Source of the DNA: DASRSS01 sp963799045
Lineage (GTDB): Bacteria; Actinomycetota; Actinomycetes; Mycobacteriales; Jatrophihabitantaceae
Direction of reading: 5' to 3'
Assembly: GCA_963799045.1 (NCBI GenBank)
Contig: CAWCVN010000005.1
Location: forward strand, 1 to 64,000
Length of the DNA: 64,000 nucleotides
Shown here: one piece after another, positions 25,139-38,638 of the stretch
Layout of the letters: every line of letters starts with the position of its first letter
Numbering within the stretch: position 1 is the stretch's first letter
Position numbers and translations under genes: made by a program
Notes under the pieces: model-generated
The model's database searches: none
Told to the model about the DNA's origin: nothing
Seen by the model: only the letters and a program-made list of their open reading frames with translations

Positions 25139-26563
25139 GTGCTCGCGACGAGTCTGCACGGCGCGCCGGCACACCTCGGCGCGCCGGCGATCCCGGCCCG
25201 CATTCAGATGGGCGCCTCCCTCGGCTTTCACATCATCTTCGCCTGCTTCGGGATCGCCCTGCCCGCCGTCGTGCTGATCGCGCATTGGCGCGGGCTGAAG
25301 TCCGGTGACCCGGTCAGCCTGCTGCTGGCCCGACGCTGGTCGAAGGTGATGGCGATCGTCTTCGCGGTGGGCGCGGTGTCCGGGACGGTCCTGTCCTACG
25401 AGTTGGGGCTGCTGTGGCCGAACCTGATGGGGCGCTTCGGCGCCGCGTTCGGCATACCGTTCAGCATCGAGGCGATCTGGTTCTTCGTCGAGGCGATCTT
25501 CACGGCGATCTACCTCTACGGTTGGAGCCGCCTGCGGCCGTGGCTGCACTGGTGGACCGGAGTCCCGCTGGTGATCTCGGGAATCCTCGGCGCGTTCTCG
25601 GTCGTCGCGGCAAATTCGTGGATGAACCAGCCCTCCGGCTTCACGCTGAGCCACGGCAAGGTCACGAACGTCGATCCGTGGGCGGTGTTGTTCAACAACG
25701 CGACGCCGTACGAGGTGCCGCACATGCTGCTGGCTGCCTACATGGTCACCGGATTCGTCGTCGCCGGTGTGTATGCGGTCGGGATGCTGCGTGGCCGTCG
25801 GGACCGCTACCACCGGCTCGGCTTTCTCATCCCGTTCGTCACCGCCGGGGTTGCCGCGCCGATTCAGGTCGTCTTCGGTGACTTCGTCGCGCGGGCGATC
25901 AACCGCCAGCAACCGCTGAAGTTCGCCGCGATGGAACTCGTCGACCACACCCATCGCGGTGTGACGGAGTGGATCGGCGGCATCTACTGGCACGGCAAGG
26001 TGTACTTCGGCATCGGCGTCCCCGACTTCGACTCGATCCTCGTCGGGTACTCACCCCATCAGCGGATCACGGGCTGGGACAGCGCGCCGGTCAACCAGCG
26101 ACCACCCCTGCCCAACATGATCCATCTGTGCTTCGATGCCATGGTCGGCCTGGGCGTCGCGCTGGTGGTCCTGTCCGCCTGGCAGGGCTGGACCTGGTGG
26201 GTCCGGCGACGGCTGCCGAGGACCCGCTGGTTCGTCGTCCCGGCCGCCTTCGCCGGCCTCGCCGCCGTCATCGCCATGGAGTGCGGCTGGATCGTGACCG
26301 AGGTCGGCCGTCAACCGTGGACGGTGTACAAGATCCTGCGCACCAGCGATGCGGTCACGTCCTCCTCGGGAGTTCCGGTGACGCTGGGCTTCGTCGTCGC
26401 GATCTACCTGGTGCTGACCGGCGTGACCATCGGTGTGCCGTGGCTGATGAGCCAGCGGTGGCGCGCCGAGAAACCCTTCGACGAGGCGGCGGCCCGCGAT
26501 GTCGACGACCCGACGCCCTACGGTCCGCCGCCCGAGATGCACGAGGAGCCGGTGCGAAAGTGA
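25139..26563 (+). CDS. cydA: Cytochrome bd ubiquinol oxidase subunit I
   Basis: 474 residues from GTG 25139 (AGGGG just upstream); a TTG at 25121 is possible. It carries the quinol-oxidising haem b558 and haems b595/d. The N-terminal haem ligand region FHIIFACFGIALP, the quinol-side motif with a short Q-loop, and the conserved GWIVTEVGRQPWTVYKILRT near 395 are visible. The length is about 40-50 residues below the E. coli type, as in short Q-loop (CioA-like) subunits. The stop overlaps cydB by GTGA. It acts as a high-affinity terminal oxidase in the membrane. Confidence 0.93.
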   Translation: MLATSLHGAPAHLGAPAIPARIQMGASLGFHIIFACFGIALPAVVLIAHWRGLKSGDPVSLLLARRWSKVMAIVFAVGAVSGTVLSYELGLLWPNLMGRFGAAFGIPFSIEAIWFFVEAIFTAIYLYGWSRLRPWLHWWTGVPLVISGILGAFSVVAANSWMNQPSGFTLSHGKVTNVDPWAVLFNNATPYEVPHMLLAAYMVTGFVVAGVYAVGMLRGRRDRYHRLGFLIPFVTAGVAAPIQVVFGDFVARAINRQQPLKFAAMELVDHTHRGVTEWIGGIYWHGKVYFGIGVPDFDSILVGYSPHQRITGWDSAPVNQRPPLPNMIHLCFDAMVGLGVALVVLSAWQGWTWWVRRRLPRTRWFVVPAAFAGLAAVIAMECGWIVTEVGRQPWTVYKILRTSDAVTSSSGVPVTLGFVVAIYLVLTGVTIGVPWLMSQRWRAEKPFDEAAARDVDDPTPYGPPPEMHEEPVRK

Positions 26564-27732
26564 GTCCCTCCTGGGAGACGATCACGGTCGGCGTTGCGCT
26601 GTTCGCGACGATGGGAGCGTACGCGCTGTTCGCCGGCGCCGACTTCGGCGGCGGGATCTGGGACCTGCTGGCCGGCGGTTCCCGACAGGGCGCCAGGGCC
26701 AGGGACGCGATCGACGCATCCGTCACGCCGGTCTGGGAGGGCAACCAGGTCTGGATCGTGCTCGGCCTCGTCCTGCTCTGGACCGGGTTCCCGACGGCGT
26801 TCGCCGCGGTGACCCGGGCGCTGTTCGTGCCGCTTTCCCTGTCACTGTTGGGCATCCTGCTGCGCGGAATCGGCTTCGCGTTCCGCCACGAGGCGCAGCG
26901 GCTGTCCACGCAGCGGCTCACCGGGGTGCTGTTCGCCGGTTCGTCGCTGCTGGCGCCCTTCTTCCTGGGCACCAGCGTCGGCGCGGTCGCCACCGGGAGG
27001 GTGTCGGTGGCCGCCCGCGGGAACGCGCTCGGAGCGTGGACCAGCGCCACCGCACTGGTCACCGGCGCCTTGTTCGTCTCCGCATGCGCGTACATCGGCG
27101 GCATCTATCTGGTCGGCGACTCGCATCGACGGGGTCACGCCGACCTGGTGCGCTACTTCTCCCGCCGCGCCGGCGCGGCGGGTGTGGTGACCGGTGTTCT
27201 CGCCGGAGTGAACCTGATCCTGATGCACGCCAGCGCGCGCTACGTCTTCAATCGCCTCGTGGGCGTCGCGCTGCCGCTCGTCCTCGTGTCCGCGGTCGCC
27301 GGCGGCGCCGCGTTCGTACTGCTGGCGCTGCGCAGGCGCTGGCTGCTGCGCGTCACCGCCGGTATCGCGGTCGGCGCCGTGGTCGCTGCCTGGGGGCTTG
27401 CACAGTACCCGTGGCTGCTGCCGAAGACGCTCACGCTGCAAGCGGGCAGCGCTCCCCCGGCCAGCCTCTACGCGGAGCTGGTCGTGATCGCAATGGCGGT
27501 GCTGGTCGTCCTTCCCTCGTTCACCTACCTGTACTGGCTCCAGCAGCAGGGCCTGCTCGAACACGACTCCGCGTCACTGCGGCTGCGGATCGCCGCGACG
27601 ATAAGGAATCGCGCCGCGGCACCGCGCGCCAGTCGCTCACATCCCGTGGTCGCCGCCGTGGTGGTCGGCGCGGCGGCGGTCGAGCTCATCCGCGACCGGC
27701 TCGGCCGGCGACAAGGCCGCTCAGAGCGGTGA
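26560..27732 (+). CDS. cydB: Cytochrome bd ubiquinol oxidase subunit II
   Basis: 390 residues from GTG 26560. The family signature appears as LFAGADFGGGIWDLLAGG near 24-41 and VWEGNQVWIVLGLVLLWTGF near 58-77, followed by further hydrophobic helices up to about 330. The C-terminal 50 residues are basic and longer than usual (RNRAAAPRASRSHP), with a final helix VVAAVVVGAAAVELI. It pairs with CydA. The cydDC exporter genes are not present in the window. The 3' end overlaps the convergent DUF779 gene by 12 bp. Confidence 0.92.
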   Translation: MSPSWETITVGVALFATMGAYALFAGADFGGGIWDLLAGGSRQGARARDAIDASVTPVWEGNQVWIVLGLVLLWTGFPTAFAAVTRALFVPLSLSLLGILLRGIGFAFRHEAQRLSTQRLTGVLFAGSSLLAPFFLGTSVGAVATGRVSVAARGNALGAWTSATALVTGALFVSACAYIGGIYLVGDSHRRGHADLVRYFSRRAGAAGVVTGVLAGVNLILMHASARYVFNRLVGVALPLVLVSAVAGGAAFVLLALRRRWLLRVTAGIAVGAVVAAWGLAQYPWLLPKTLTLQAGSAPPASLYAELVVIAMAVLVVLPSFTYLYWLQQQGLLEHDSASLRLRIAATIRNRAAAPRASRSHPVVAAVVVGAAAVELIRDRLGRRQGRSER

Positions 27733-28059
27733 CGGGCAGCTGCTGGCGCGGCTGACGAAGTGCCGGCCCTGCCCGGCGCCGAGTGAGAAGCCTTCGGGCG
27801 GCCCGGCCGCGACGTCGAGCTCGAACTCGGGGCTGCCCAATGCCTCGTCCAGCCGCGCCTCGATGTAGAACGGCGCGCCTTCGACCTCACCGAGGCACAC
27901 GTCCCCGTCGCCGACCTGGAACTCACCTGCCGCGAAGCACATCGGCACGCTGCCGGCGCAGCAACCGCCCGACTGGACGAACATGACCGGCGTCCCGGCC
28001 TCCCGCAGCTGCCGGATGGCAGCGCAGGCGGCCGGGGTCGCCGAGAGCCGACGGGGCAT
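27721..28059 (-). CDS. DUF779 domain protein
   Basis: 112 residues from ATG 28059. The conserved Cys-rich segment MFVQSGGCCAGSVPMCF (about 26-42) and the later FYIEARLDEAL match DUF779. These proteins occur beside acetaldehyde/alcohol dehydrogenase genes, as here: the gene lies 21 bp downstream of the aldehyde dehydrogenase stop and is probably co-transcribed. Function is unknown, but a metal or thiol role is suggested by the Cys pair. Confidence 0.82.
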   Translation of the reverse strand: MPRRLSATPAACAAIRQLREAGTPVMFVQSGGCCAGSVPMCFAAGEFQVGDGDVCLGEVEGAPFYIEARLDEALGSPEFELDVAAGPPEGFSLGAGQGRHFVSRASSCPSPL

Positions 28060-28080
28060 CGTCGTCCCGACCCGACCCGA

Positions 28081-29601
28081 TCAGAACAGACCGAGCGGCT
28101 GGTCGCTGTAGCTGACCAGCAGGTTCTTCGTCTGGCTGTAGTGGTCGAGCATCATCTGGTGTGTCTCGCGACCGACGCCGGAGATCTTGTAGCCACCGAA
28201 GGCTGCACCGGCCGGGTACTGGTGGTAGCAGTTCGTCCACACGCGGCCGGCCTTGATCTTGCGGCCCATCTTGTAGGCGAGCGTGCCGTCACGGGTCCAG
28301 ACACCGGCGCCCAAGCCGTAGAGCGTGTCGTTGGCGATCGACAGAGCGTCGTCGGCGTCGGTGAACGTCGTCACCGCGAGGACCGGCCCGAAGATCTCCT
28401 CCTGGAACACGCGCATCCCGTTGTGGCCCTTGAGCACGGTCGGCTGGAAGTAGTAGCCGTCGCCGAACTCGCCGCCGACGTCCGCGCGCTTGCCGCCGAT
28501 GAGGACTTCCGCGCCCTCGTCCTTGCCGATCTGAACGTAGGACTCGATCTTCTCCAGTTGCTGACGGGAGACCTGCGGGCCGAGCTGGGTGTCGGTGTCG
28601 AGCGGGTCGCCCTGCTTGATCGCGGCGATACGCGCGAGTGCGCGCTCCATGAACTCGTCGTAGATGCTCTCCTGGATCAGGGCCCGTGAGGGGCAGGTGC
28701 AGACCTCGCCCTTGTTGAAGGCGTACAGCACCAGGCCCTCGACGGCCTTGTCGAGGAAGGAGTCGTCACGGGCTGCCACGTCCGCAAAGAAGATGTTCGG
28801 CGACTTGCCGCCGAGCTCGGTCGTAGACGGGATGATGTTCTGGGCCGCGTACTGCATGATCAGCCGGCCGGTCACGGTCTCGCCCGTGAAGGCGATCTTG
28901 GCGATTCGCGGGTTCGCGGCCAGCGCCTTGCCGATTTCGCCACCAGGGCCGTTGACGACGTTGATCAGGCCTGGCGGGAGGACATCCTCGATGACCTCCA
29001 TCAGCTTCAGGATCGACCACGGCGTGGGCGAGGCCGGCTTAATCACCGAGCAGTTGCCTGCGGCCAGTGCCGGCGCCAGCTTCCAGGCCGCCATCAGCAG
29101 CGGGAAGTTGAACGGAATGATCTGACCGACTACGCCGAGCGGCTCACGGAAGTGGTAGGCGACCAGGTCTTTGTCGATCTCGGTGGTGCGGTTCTCCTCC
29201 GAGCGAGCCGCGGCCGCGAAGTAGCGGAAGTGGTCGATCACCAGCGGGATGTCGGCATTGAGAGTCTCCCGCACCGGCTTGCCGTTCTCCCAGCTCTCGG
29301 CGACGGCGAGTTCCTCCTTGTGGCTTTCGACCGCGTCGGCGATGGCGTTGAGCACGGCTGCCCGTTCGGCGGTCGAGGCCTCGCCCCAGGCGTCCTTGGC
29401 CGCGTGGGCGGCGTCGAGCGCAAGTTCGATGTCCGGCGGCGTCGAGTCCGCGACCTCGCAGATCGGCTGCGCCGTCGCCGGTGTCAGGTTGACCCGATAT
29501 TTGCCCTCTGTCGGGTGAAGCCACTTGCCGCCGATGAAGTTGTCATAGCGCGGCTGAACGGTGACGATGCTGCCCGATTGGCCGGGCGGGGTGTATCGCA
29601 T
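28081..29601 (-). CDS. NAD-dependent aldehyde dehydrogenase (ExaC/AldA type)
   Basis: 506 residues from ATG 29601 with AAGGAGG 8 bp upstream. Motifs: IPFNFPLLMAAWKLAPAL, FTGETVTGR, TELGGKSPNIFF and catalytic Cys in NKGEVCTCPSRALIQ. It is a paralogue of 8462-9985, with long identical stretches around the active site. Together with the DUF779 protein it forms an acetaldehyde-oxidation unit. A GGGGAC-AAG-GTCCCC inverted repeat lies upstream at 29720-29734. Confidence 0.92.
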   Translation of the reverse strand: MRYTPPGQSGSIVTVQPRYDNFIGGKWLHPTEGKYRVNLTPATAQPICEVADSTPPDIELALDAAHAAKDAWGEASTAERAAVLNAIADAVESHKEELAVAESWENGKPVRETLNADIPLVIDHFRYFAAAARSEENRTTEIDKDLVAYHFREPLGVVGQIIPFNFPLLMAAWKLAPALAAGNCSVIKPASPTPWSILKLMEVIEDVLPPGLINVVNGPGGEIGKALAANPRIAKIAFTGETVTGRLIMQYAAQNIIPSTTELGGKSPNIFFADVAARDDSFLDKAVEGLVLYAFNKGEVCTCPSRALIQESIYDEFMERALARIAAIKQGDPLDTDTQLGPQVSRQQLEKIESYVQIGKDEGAEVLIGGKRADVGGEFGDGYYFQPTVLKGHNGMRVFQEEIFGPVLAVTTFTDADDALSIANDTLYGLGAGVWTRDGTLAYKMGRKIKAGRVWTNCYHQYPAGAAFGGYKISGVGRETHQMMLDHYSQTKNLLVSYSDQPLGLF

Positions 29602-29719
29602 TAGTGGGGCCTCCTTAGCCGATCCCGACGGCGCCGGCGGAGACGGGTGCTACACGGATGGCCGTGGATGCGCGCACGACGCTGGTCTCACTACACGCCC
29701 GAGGGCGGGCGCACCGAAA

Positions 29720-29734
29720 GGGGACAAGGTCCCC
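29720..29734. terminator. GGGGAC-AAG-GTCCCC inverted repeat
   Basis: A perfect 6-3-6 palindrome lies 7 bp after the stop of the MFS gene and 119 bp before the aldehyde dehydrogenase start. It could be a terminator of the MFS gene or an operator for the dehydrogenase. No T-tract is seen. Confidence 0.4.
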
Positions 29735-29740
29735 GGCACG

Positions 29741-31234
29741 CTAGCGGTCGGAGTCGTCGCCGCTGGCCTCACCAGGAAGGAAGAAGGCGGCGACGATCGT
29801 GATGCTCACGAGCGCGAAGGCGACCCAGAACGTCTGCTGGAAGGCCGTTGCGAGGTGTGGAGCGATCCGGGCGCGTAGCCCGGGCGGGATCGTGCCGTAG
29901 CTGCCGACGGTTCCGCCGCCGCCGACCTGGTCGGCGATCTGGCGTTCGAGGACGACGGCGAGCACCGCGGTACCGATCGTGCCGCCGACACGGCGCAGGA
30001 TGTTGAGCGCGGTGCTGGCGCGAGGAACTGCCGAATGGGTCAGCCGCTTGTAGGCGGCGGCAGTGGTGGGCATCATCGTGGCCCCCAGGCCGATCCCACG
30101 CAGGAACAGATCCGCGTCGACGAGCCCGTAGCTCGTGGTCGCCCCGAATTGGGTGAAGTACCAGGTCGCAGCGGTGGCGACCACCGCACCGACGGGCACG
30201 ATCCGCCGCGCGCCCCACCGGTCGGTAACCCAGCCGGCGACCGGCAGCACCGCCGCGGCGCCGAGGCCTTGCGGCGCCAGCAGCAGACCGGTCGTCAACG
30301 CGCTCTCACCGCGGACGGCTTGGAAATACAGCGGCATCACGAGCAGAGCACCGAACATTCCGATGCCGAACACGAACACCGTCACCGTCGCCGCCGTGTA
30401 GCCGAGGTCGCGGTACAGGTGCACGTCGATCAGGGCGCGGTCGCCGAGCCGCCAGGCGTGGACGACGAACGCCACGATGAGCGCGGCACCGACGGCCAGG
30501 CTGACCCAGACGATCAGGTCGAGACGCCCCTTCGAGCCGATGCGCGACAGGCCGTAGACGAGCACAGCCAGCCCGGGCGAGAGCAGCATCAGCCCGCGGA
30601 GGTCCAGCTGGCCCGGCTCGTCGCTGCGGGTACCGTCCAGCACCCGGGCCGCGAGCACCAGTGCGACGATGCCGATCGGGAGGTTCACGAAGAAGATCCA
30701 GCGCCAGCCGATCTCGTCGATGAGCACGCCGCCGAGTACCGGACCGAGTACCGGACCGAGCAGCATCGGCACGCCGGCGAGGCTCATCACCCGCCCCATC
30801 CGCTGCGGACCAGCGACCCTGGCCAGGATCGTCTGGCCCACCGGCATCAGGAGGCCTCCGCCGAGTCCCTGTAGCGCGCGGAACACGATCAGCCAACCGA
30901 TCGACCAGGACACTCCGGACAGCGTCGAGCCGGCGAGGAACAGCACGATGGAGACCATCCACACCCGCTTCGCGCCGAACCTGTCCACGGCCCAGCCCGT
31001 CGCCGGGATAGAGGTCGCCAGGGCCAGCAGGTAGCCGGTGGACACCCACTGGATGACCGACAGGGAGGTATGGAACTGCCGGGCGAGGGTGTCGAGCGCG
31101 ACGTTGACGATCGTGGTGTCCAGGATCGACATCACCGTGCCGAGCACGATGACGCCGCCCACGACCCAGACCCGACGCTCCAGCCCGGCGAAGCCACCCT
31201 CGCTGGGAGGCGAGGCGGTCTGTACAGAAGTCAT
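29741..31234 (-). CDS. DHA2-type MFS drug efflux transporter
   Basis: 497 residues from ATG 31234. Fourteen hydrophobic segments are expected for EmrB/QacA transporters. The first helix carries GTVMSILDTTIVNVALDTLA (motif D1), motif A is VDRFGAKRVWM, and the antiporter motif C reads PMLLGPVLGPVLGGVLID near 155. It probably exports a toxic organic compound with proton exchange. It stands alone, and no regulator is beside it. Confidence 0.9.
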   Translation of the reverse strand: MTSVQTASPPSEGGFAGLERRVWVVGGVIVLGTVMSILDTTIVNVALDTLARQFHTSLSVIQWVSTGYLLALATSIPATGWAVDRFGAKRVWMVSIVLFLAGSTLSGVSWSIGWLIVFRALQGLGGGLLMPVGQTILARVAGPQRMGRVMSLAGVPMLLGPVLGPVLGGVLIDEIGWRWIFFVNLPIGIVALVLAARVLDGTRSDEPGQLDLRGLMLLSPGLAVLVYGLSRIGSKGRLDLIVWVSLAVGAALIVAFVVHAWRLGDRALIDVHLYRDLGYTAATVTVFVFGIGMFGALLVMPLYFQAVRGESALTTGLLLAPQGLGAAAVLPVAGWVTDRWGARRIVPVGAVVATAATWYFTQFGATTSYGLVDADLFLRGIGLGATMMPTTAAAYKRLTHSAVPRASTALNILRRVGGTIGTAVLAVVLERQIADQVGGGGTVGSYGTIPPGLRARIAPHLATAFQQTFWVAFALVSITIVAAFFLPGEASGDDSDR

Positions 31235-31319
31235 CGCCGATCAGACTGCCCGGACCCGCGGGAGACGAAACACCGTACTGACCGCCGCTGGCCCGGCCGA
31301 GAGCTCGGGTCGCCGCCGA

Positions 31320-32320
31320 TCAGCGGCCGTAGACGCGGCTCGCGGCCTGCACCGCCCGAAGGTACCCCGAGCGCCCGTACGCCTGCGGATCCTCGTCGCC
31401 GGCGGCAGCGAGCCTGCCGCGTAGGTCCTCGAGGTCGGCGAAGCCCTTGCGCGTCATCCAGGCGCGCAGCCCGTCCAGCAGCACCCGCGCATGGTCCGGC
31501 CCGTGCCGGAGCAGAGCCGAGGTCGTCATGACGACATCGGCTCCCGCGAGCAGGTACGCCACGACGTCCGCCTCGTTCTCGACGCCGCCGCTGGCCGCGA
31601 GCGATGCCCGCACCCGTCCGCGCAGCCGGGCGATCCAGGCCCGCGGCAATCCGGCCTCGACCGGGCTGGACAGGGCAAGCGCGGAGGTGATCGTCAGTTT
31701 CTCGGTGTCGACACCGGCCTGCATGAACCGGTTGAACAGCACGAGCCCGTCGGCTCCGGCGTTGTTCAGCCGCAGCGCCATCTCGCCCGGCGAGCTGAAG
31801 TACGGGCCGATCTTCACTGCTATCGGAACGGTGACGGCAGCTTTCACCGCGCTCAGGATGTCCACGTGATACTGCTCGACCTCCCGGCCCGACGCGAGCG
31901 GATCACCGGGCAGGTAGTAGACGTTGAGCTCGATCGCCGCCGCCCCCGCCTCCTGCATCGAGGTGGCGTAGCTGGTCCACGCGCTCGGCGTCACCCCGTT
32001 GAGACTGGCGATGACCGGCACCGATACCGCCGCCGCGGACCGTTCGATGAGGTCGAGGTAGCGGTACGGCGTGACCTCGGGATCGCTGTCGGGAAGATAG
32101 GTCATGGCCTCGGCGAAGCTCTCCGTGCCGGCCTCGATCAACGCCGAGTCCCGCTCGGCCTCTCGACGGATCTGCTCCTCGAACAGCGACGGCAGGACCA
32201 CCGCACCGACGCCGGCAGCGGCTAGGCGGCGCACGCCGTCGACGGTCTGTGCGATCGGACCCGCGGACGCGACCAGCGGACTGCGCAGGGTGAGGCCGAG
32301 GTAGCGGGTGGCGAGATCCA

Positions 32321-32321
<1 letters not shown>
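31320..32321 (-). CDS. Dihydroorotate-dehydrogenase-like (PreA-like) protein
   Basis: 333 residues; ATG 32321 shares one base with the nifJ stop (TGATG). It is an FMN-binding TIM barrel of the DHOD/PreA family: DLATRYLGLTLRSPLVASAG at the N-terminus, FMN region VPVIASLNGV, then IELNVYYLPGDP near 130, VPIAVKIGPYF and phosphate-binding SGGVENEADVVAYLLAGAD. The usual catalytic loop of dihydropyrimidine dehydrogenases (Ser-Cys-Pro) is replaced by Val-Tyr-Tyr-Leu-Pro-Gly, and PreA's C-terminal ferredoxin domain is absent. It is third in the operon with the GltD/PreT-like protein and PFOR. Function is not known. Confidence 0.82.
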
Positions 32322-35910
<3,589 letters not shown>

Positions 35911-35911
<1 letters not shown>

Positions 35912-37548
35912 CAGCTCTGCTCCGGAACCATCTCGATGGCGTGCACCGGACACTGCTCGTAGCAGATCGCGCATCCGGTGCAGCGGTCGTAGTCGAATCG
36001 ATACCGGTGACCCGGCCCGAGCTTGATGACGGCGTCCTCCGGGCAGGCACCGAGGCAGCCGTCACACTCGAAGCAGTTCCCGCACGACAGGCACCGGGCC
36101 GCTTCGTAGCCCGCCTGGCGTTCGGTGAGACCGCCCACCACCTCGGTGAAGTCGCGAACGCGATCATCCGGCTCACGCTCGGGTTGATGCCGGGCCGCCG
36201 CGTCGGCGAAATACCAGGGGTGCAGCAGGTCGAAGTCCGCCCGCTGATGCTTCGGCACGGCGTCGGGCTCCTCGCCGCGCAGCCATGCGTCGATGAACCT
36301 GGCCGCCTTCTTGCCGTGGCCGACGCCCACCGTCACGGTCCGCTCCGCCGGCACCATGTCCCCGCCGGCGAACACGCCGGGGCACCCGGTCATCATCGAT
36401 GCCGAGACCACCACCGTGCCGTCAGCCTGGAACTCGACGCCCGGCACGGCGCGCAGGAACTCGGTGTCCGCGTCCTGCCCCACCGCCATGATCAGGGTGT
36501 CGGCCTCGAGCGTCTCCATCCGGCCGGTCGCGCGGGGGCGTCCGGACTCGTCGAGTTCCATCACCTCGACGGTCATCTGCGGGCCGTCGAAGGCCGCGAT
36601 GGTGCGCAGCCAGTTGATGCGCACGCCTTCTCGCTCGGCCTCGGTCGCTTCGTCCTCGTGCGCCGGCATGCGATCGCGGTTGCGCCGGTAGACGATCATC
36701 GTGTCGGACGCCCCGAGCCGGCGCGCCACGCGGGCCGCGTCCATCGCTGTGTTGCCGCCGCCGTAGACGGCGACGCGGCGCCCGATGAGCGGCCGGGAAC
36801 CGGAGGCGACCTCACGCAGGAACGGGACCGCGTCGATGATCCGGCTGGCGTCCCGGGCCGGGATGTCGACCCGCTTGGACAGGTGCGCGCCGACGGCGAC
36901 GAAGACGGCATCGAAGCCACCGTCAGCGCGCTCGGCCGCGAGGTCGGTCACCCGGTGCCCGCAGGTGATGCGCACCCCGAGCGCCTCGATGCGCGCGATC
37001 TCCGCGGCCAGCACCTCGCGCGGCAGCCGGTAGGCGGGGATGCCGTAGCGCATCATCCCGCCGGGCTCGGCCCCCGCGTCACGGATCTCGACCTGGTGTC
37101 CGCGCCGGGCGAGGTGGTAGGCGGCGGACAGCCCGCTTGGCCCGCTGCCGACGACCAACACCCGCCGGCCGGTCGGTGCCGGCGGGGCGCCGATGCGCCA
37201 GCCGTTCTCGAGCGCCAGGTCGCCGAGGTAGCGCTCGACACTGTGAATCGACACCGAGCTGTCCAGCTCTGCTCGGTTGCAGACGCTTTCGCACGGGTGG
37301 TAGCAGACACGCCCGTGGATCGCCGGGAACGGGTTGTCGGCGGTCAGCTGCCGCCACGCCTGTTCGGGCTGCCCGGCGTGCACGCTGGCCAGCCAGGCCT
37401 GGATGTTCTCCCCCGCAGGGCAGCCCGCGTTGCAGGGCGGGAGCAGGTCCACGTAGTTGGGCCGGCGGGTGCGCACCGGTCCGGCCTCGACGAGGCCGTG
37501 GCTCAGGTCGGGCAGCGGCGTCAGGTCGGCGCGCTGGTGCTCGCTCAT
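35911..37548 (-). CDS. GltD/PreT-like NAD(P)H flavoprotein with C-terminal ferredoxin
   Basis: 545 residues from ATG 37548, with GGAAGGG upstream. An N-terminal [4Fe-4S] pair of the GltD/PreT type is visible (PPCNAGCPAGENIQ and CYHPCESVCNRAEL). The FAD Rossmann site is VLVVGSGPSGLSAAYHLARRG near 138 and the NAD(P) site VAVYGGGNTAMDAARVA near 279. A C-terminal ferredoxin domain follows (CLSCGNCFECDGCLGACP, CTGCAICYEQCP). It probably moves electrons between NAD(P)H and ferredoxin for the PFOR encoded next. In PreTA the extra clusters are on PreA; here they are on this subunit. Confidence 0.88.
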
Positions 37549-37693
37549 GTGGTCGTCCGTGCCCTTCCGTCTGCGGCGGCTCCCGGGGAACCCAGCCGCC
37601 CATGACGTTCGTCCGACGGGCACCGAGGATCAAGGGACGGAAGTCCCGAACGGTGTGCGGAACGGATCTTGCAAGTTCCCGGCCCGGCGGTGC

Positions 37694-38635
37694 TCAGCCC
37701 GCGTCGGCGGCCGCGGACCGGACGAACCGCGCGAGGTAGTCCGCCAGCAGCTCCTCGATCGTGCGCTCGATCGATGCGGCCAGCGTGGCCATCACCGCAC
37801 CCGTCGCGAGCTCGCGGAACCGGGTCAGCAACACGATCAACTCGTCCACGTCCGCGCTGGTCGGCCGGGCGTCGGGATCGAAGCGGCCGCCGAGGTGCGC
37901 CGCGCCGGTCTCGACGAGCAGGCGACTGATCCGGTCGACAGCAGGCACGGCGTCCAGATGCAGCTCTATCAGCGTCGGCAGCGGCATGCCGTAGCCGCGC
38001 ATCTCCGCGAAGGCCTCGAGCAGCTTGGGGCGTAGGACCCGAGTCCGGTTGCCGGTGACCTCTATCAGCCCCGCCTCGACGAGCTGGTCGTACGCCTCCT
38101 GCCCGCCGGCCAGCTGCCTGGCGGCCGCCGGGGTCATCGCCACCGGCGAGTCCTCGAGCCGCGGGACGACCAGGGCATGTTCCAGGCCGAGCACGTCGGC
38201 GAGATCACGGCCGTGTTCCCACGCGGCCAGCATCTCGAGGATGTGCGCGCTGGTGTAGCCGCGCTCGAGCATCGACGTGATGATCTTCAACCGGGACAGG
38301 TGGGTGTCGTCGAACACCGCGGTACGCCCGACACGCGCCGGCGGGTGCAACAGACCGCGCTCCTGGTACGCGCGGATGTTGCGCACAGTCGTGCCCGAGG
38401 CCCGCGCGAGATCGTCGATGCGGTAAGTCGCCGATTGCGGGCGACCTACCGCCCCGGTTGCCCGCTCCTGGGCAAAGGTCAGCAGCTGACGCACCGCGGC
38501 CTCGATCGCGGCGCGGGGGTTGCGGGCGAGCTGGCGCTGGCCGCGCCGCAGCGACTCGAGCACGGCCTCGACACCGGCAGCCGTCGGCATACGCGCCGGC
38601 CCGCCGCCGCCCGATGGGCTCCCGGACGCACGCAC
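37694..38635 (-). CDS. MerR family transcriptional regulator
   Basis: Up to 313 residues (first possible start 38635; ATG at 38590 also fits). An N-terminal helical extension of about 70 residues comes before the MerR HTH: YRIDDLARASGTTVRNIRAY and RVGRTAVFDDTHLSRLKII (about 71-120). The C-terminal effector region is about 180 residues, helical, without Cys clusters, so a metal sensor is unlikely. The gene directly follows the monooxygenase gene and may be the last gene of that operon (41967 to 37694), controlling it. Confidence 0.85.
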   Translation of the reverse strand: MRASGSPSGGGGPARMPTAAGVEAVLESLRRGQRQLARNPRAAIEAAVRQLLTFAQERATGAVGRPQSATYRIDDLARASGTTVRNIRAYQERGLLHPPARVGRTAVFDDTHLSRLKIITSMLERGYTSAHILEMLAAWEHGRDLADVLGLEHALVVPRLEDSPVAMTPAAARQLAGGQEAYDQLVEAGLIEVTGNRTRVLRPKLLEAFAEMRGYGMPLPTLIELHLDAVPAVDRISRLLVETGAAHLGGRFDPDARPTSADVDELIVLLTRFRELATGAVMATLAASIERTIEELLADYLARFVRSAAADAG

Positions 38636-38638
38636 CGG

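Noticed and set aside
35941..37605. 554-residue plus-strand frame opposite the GltD/PreT-like gene
   Set aside because: No recognisable domain. The minus strand has iron-sulfur, FAD and NAD(P) motifs.
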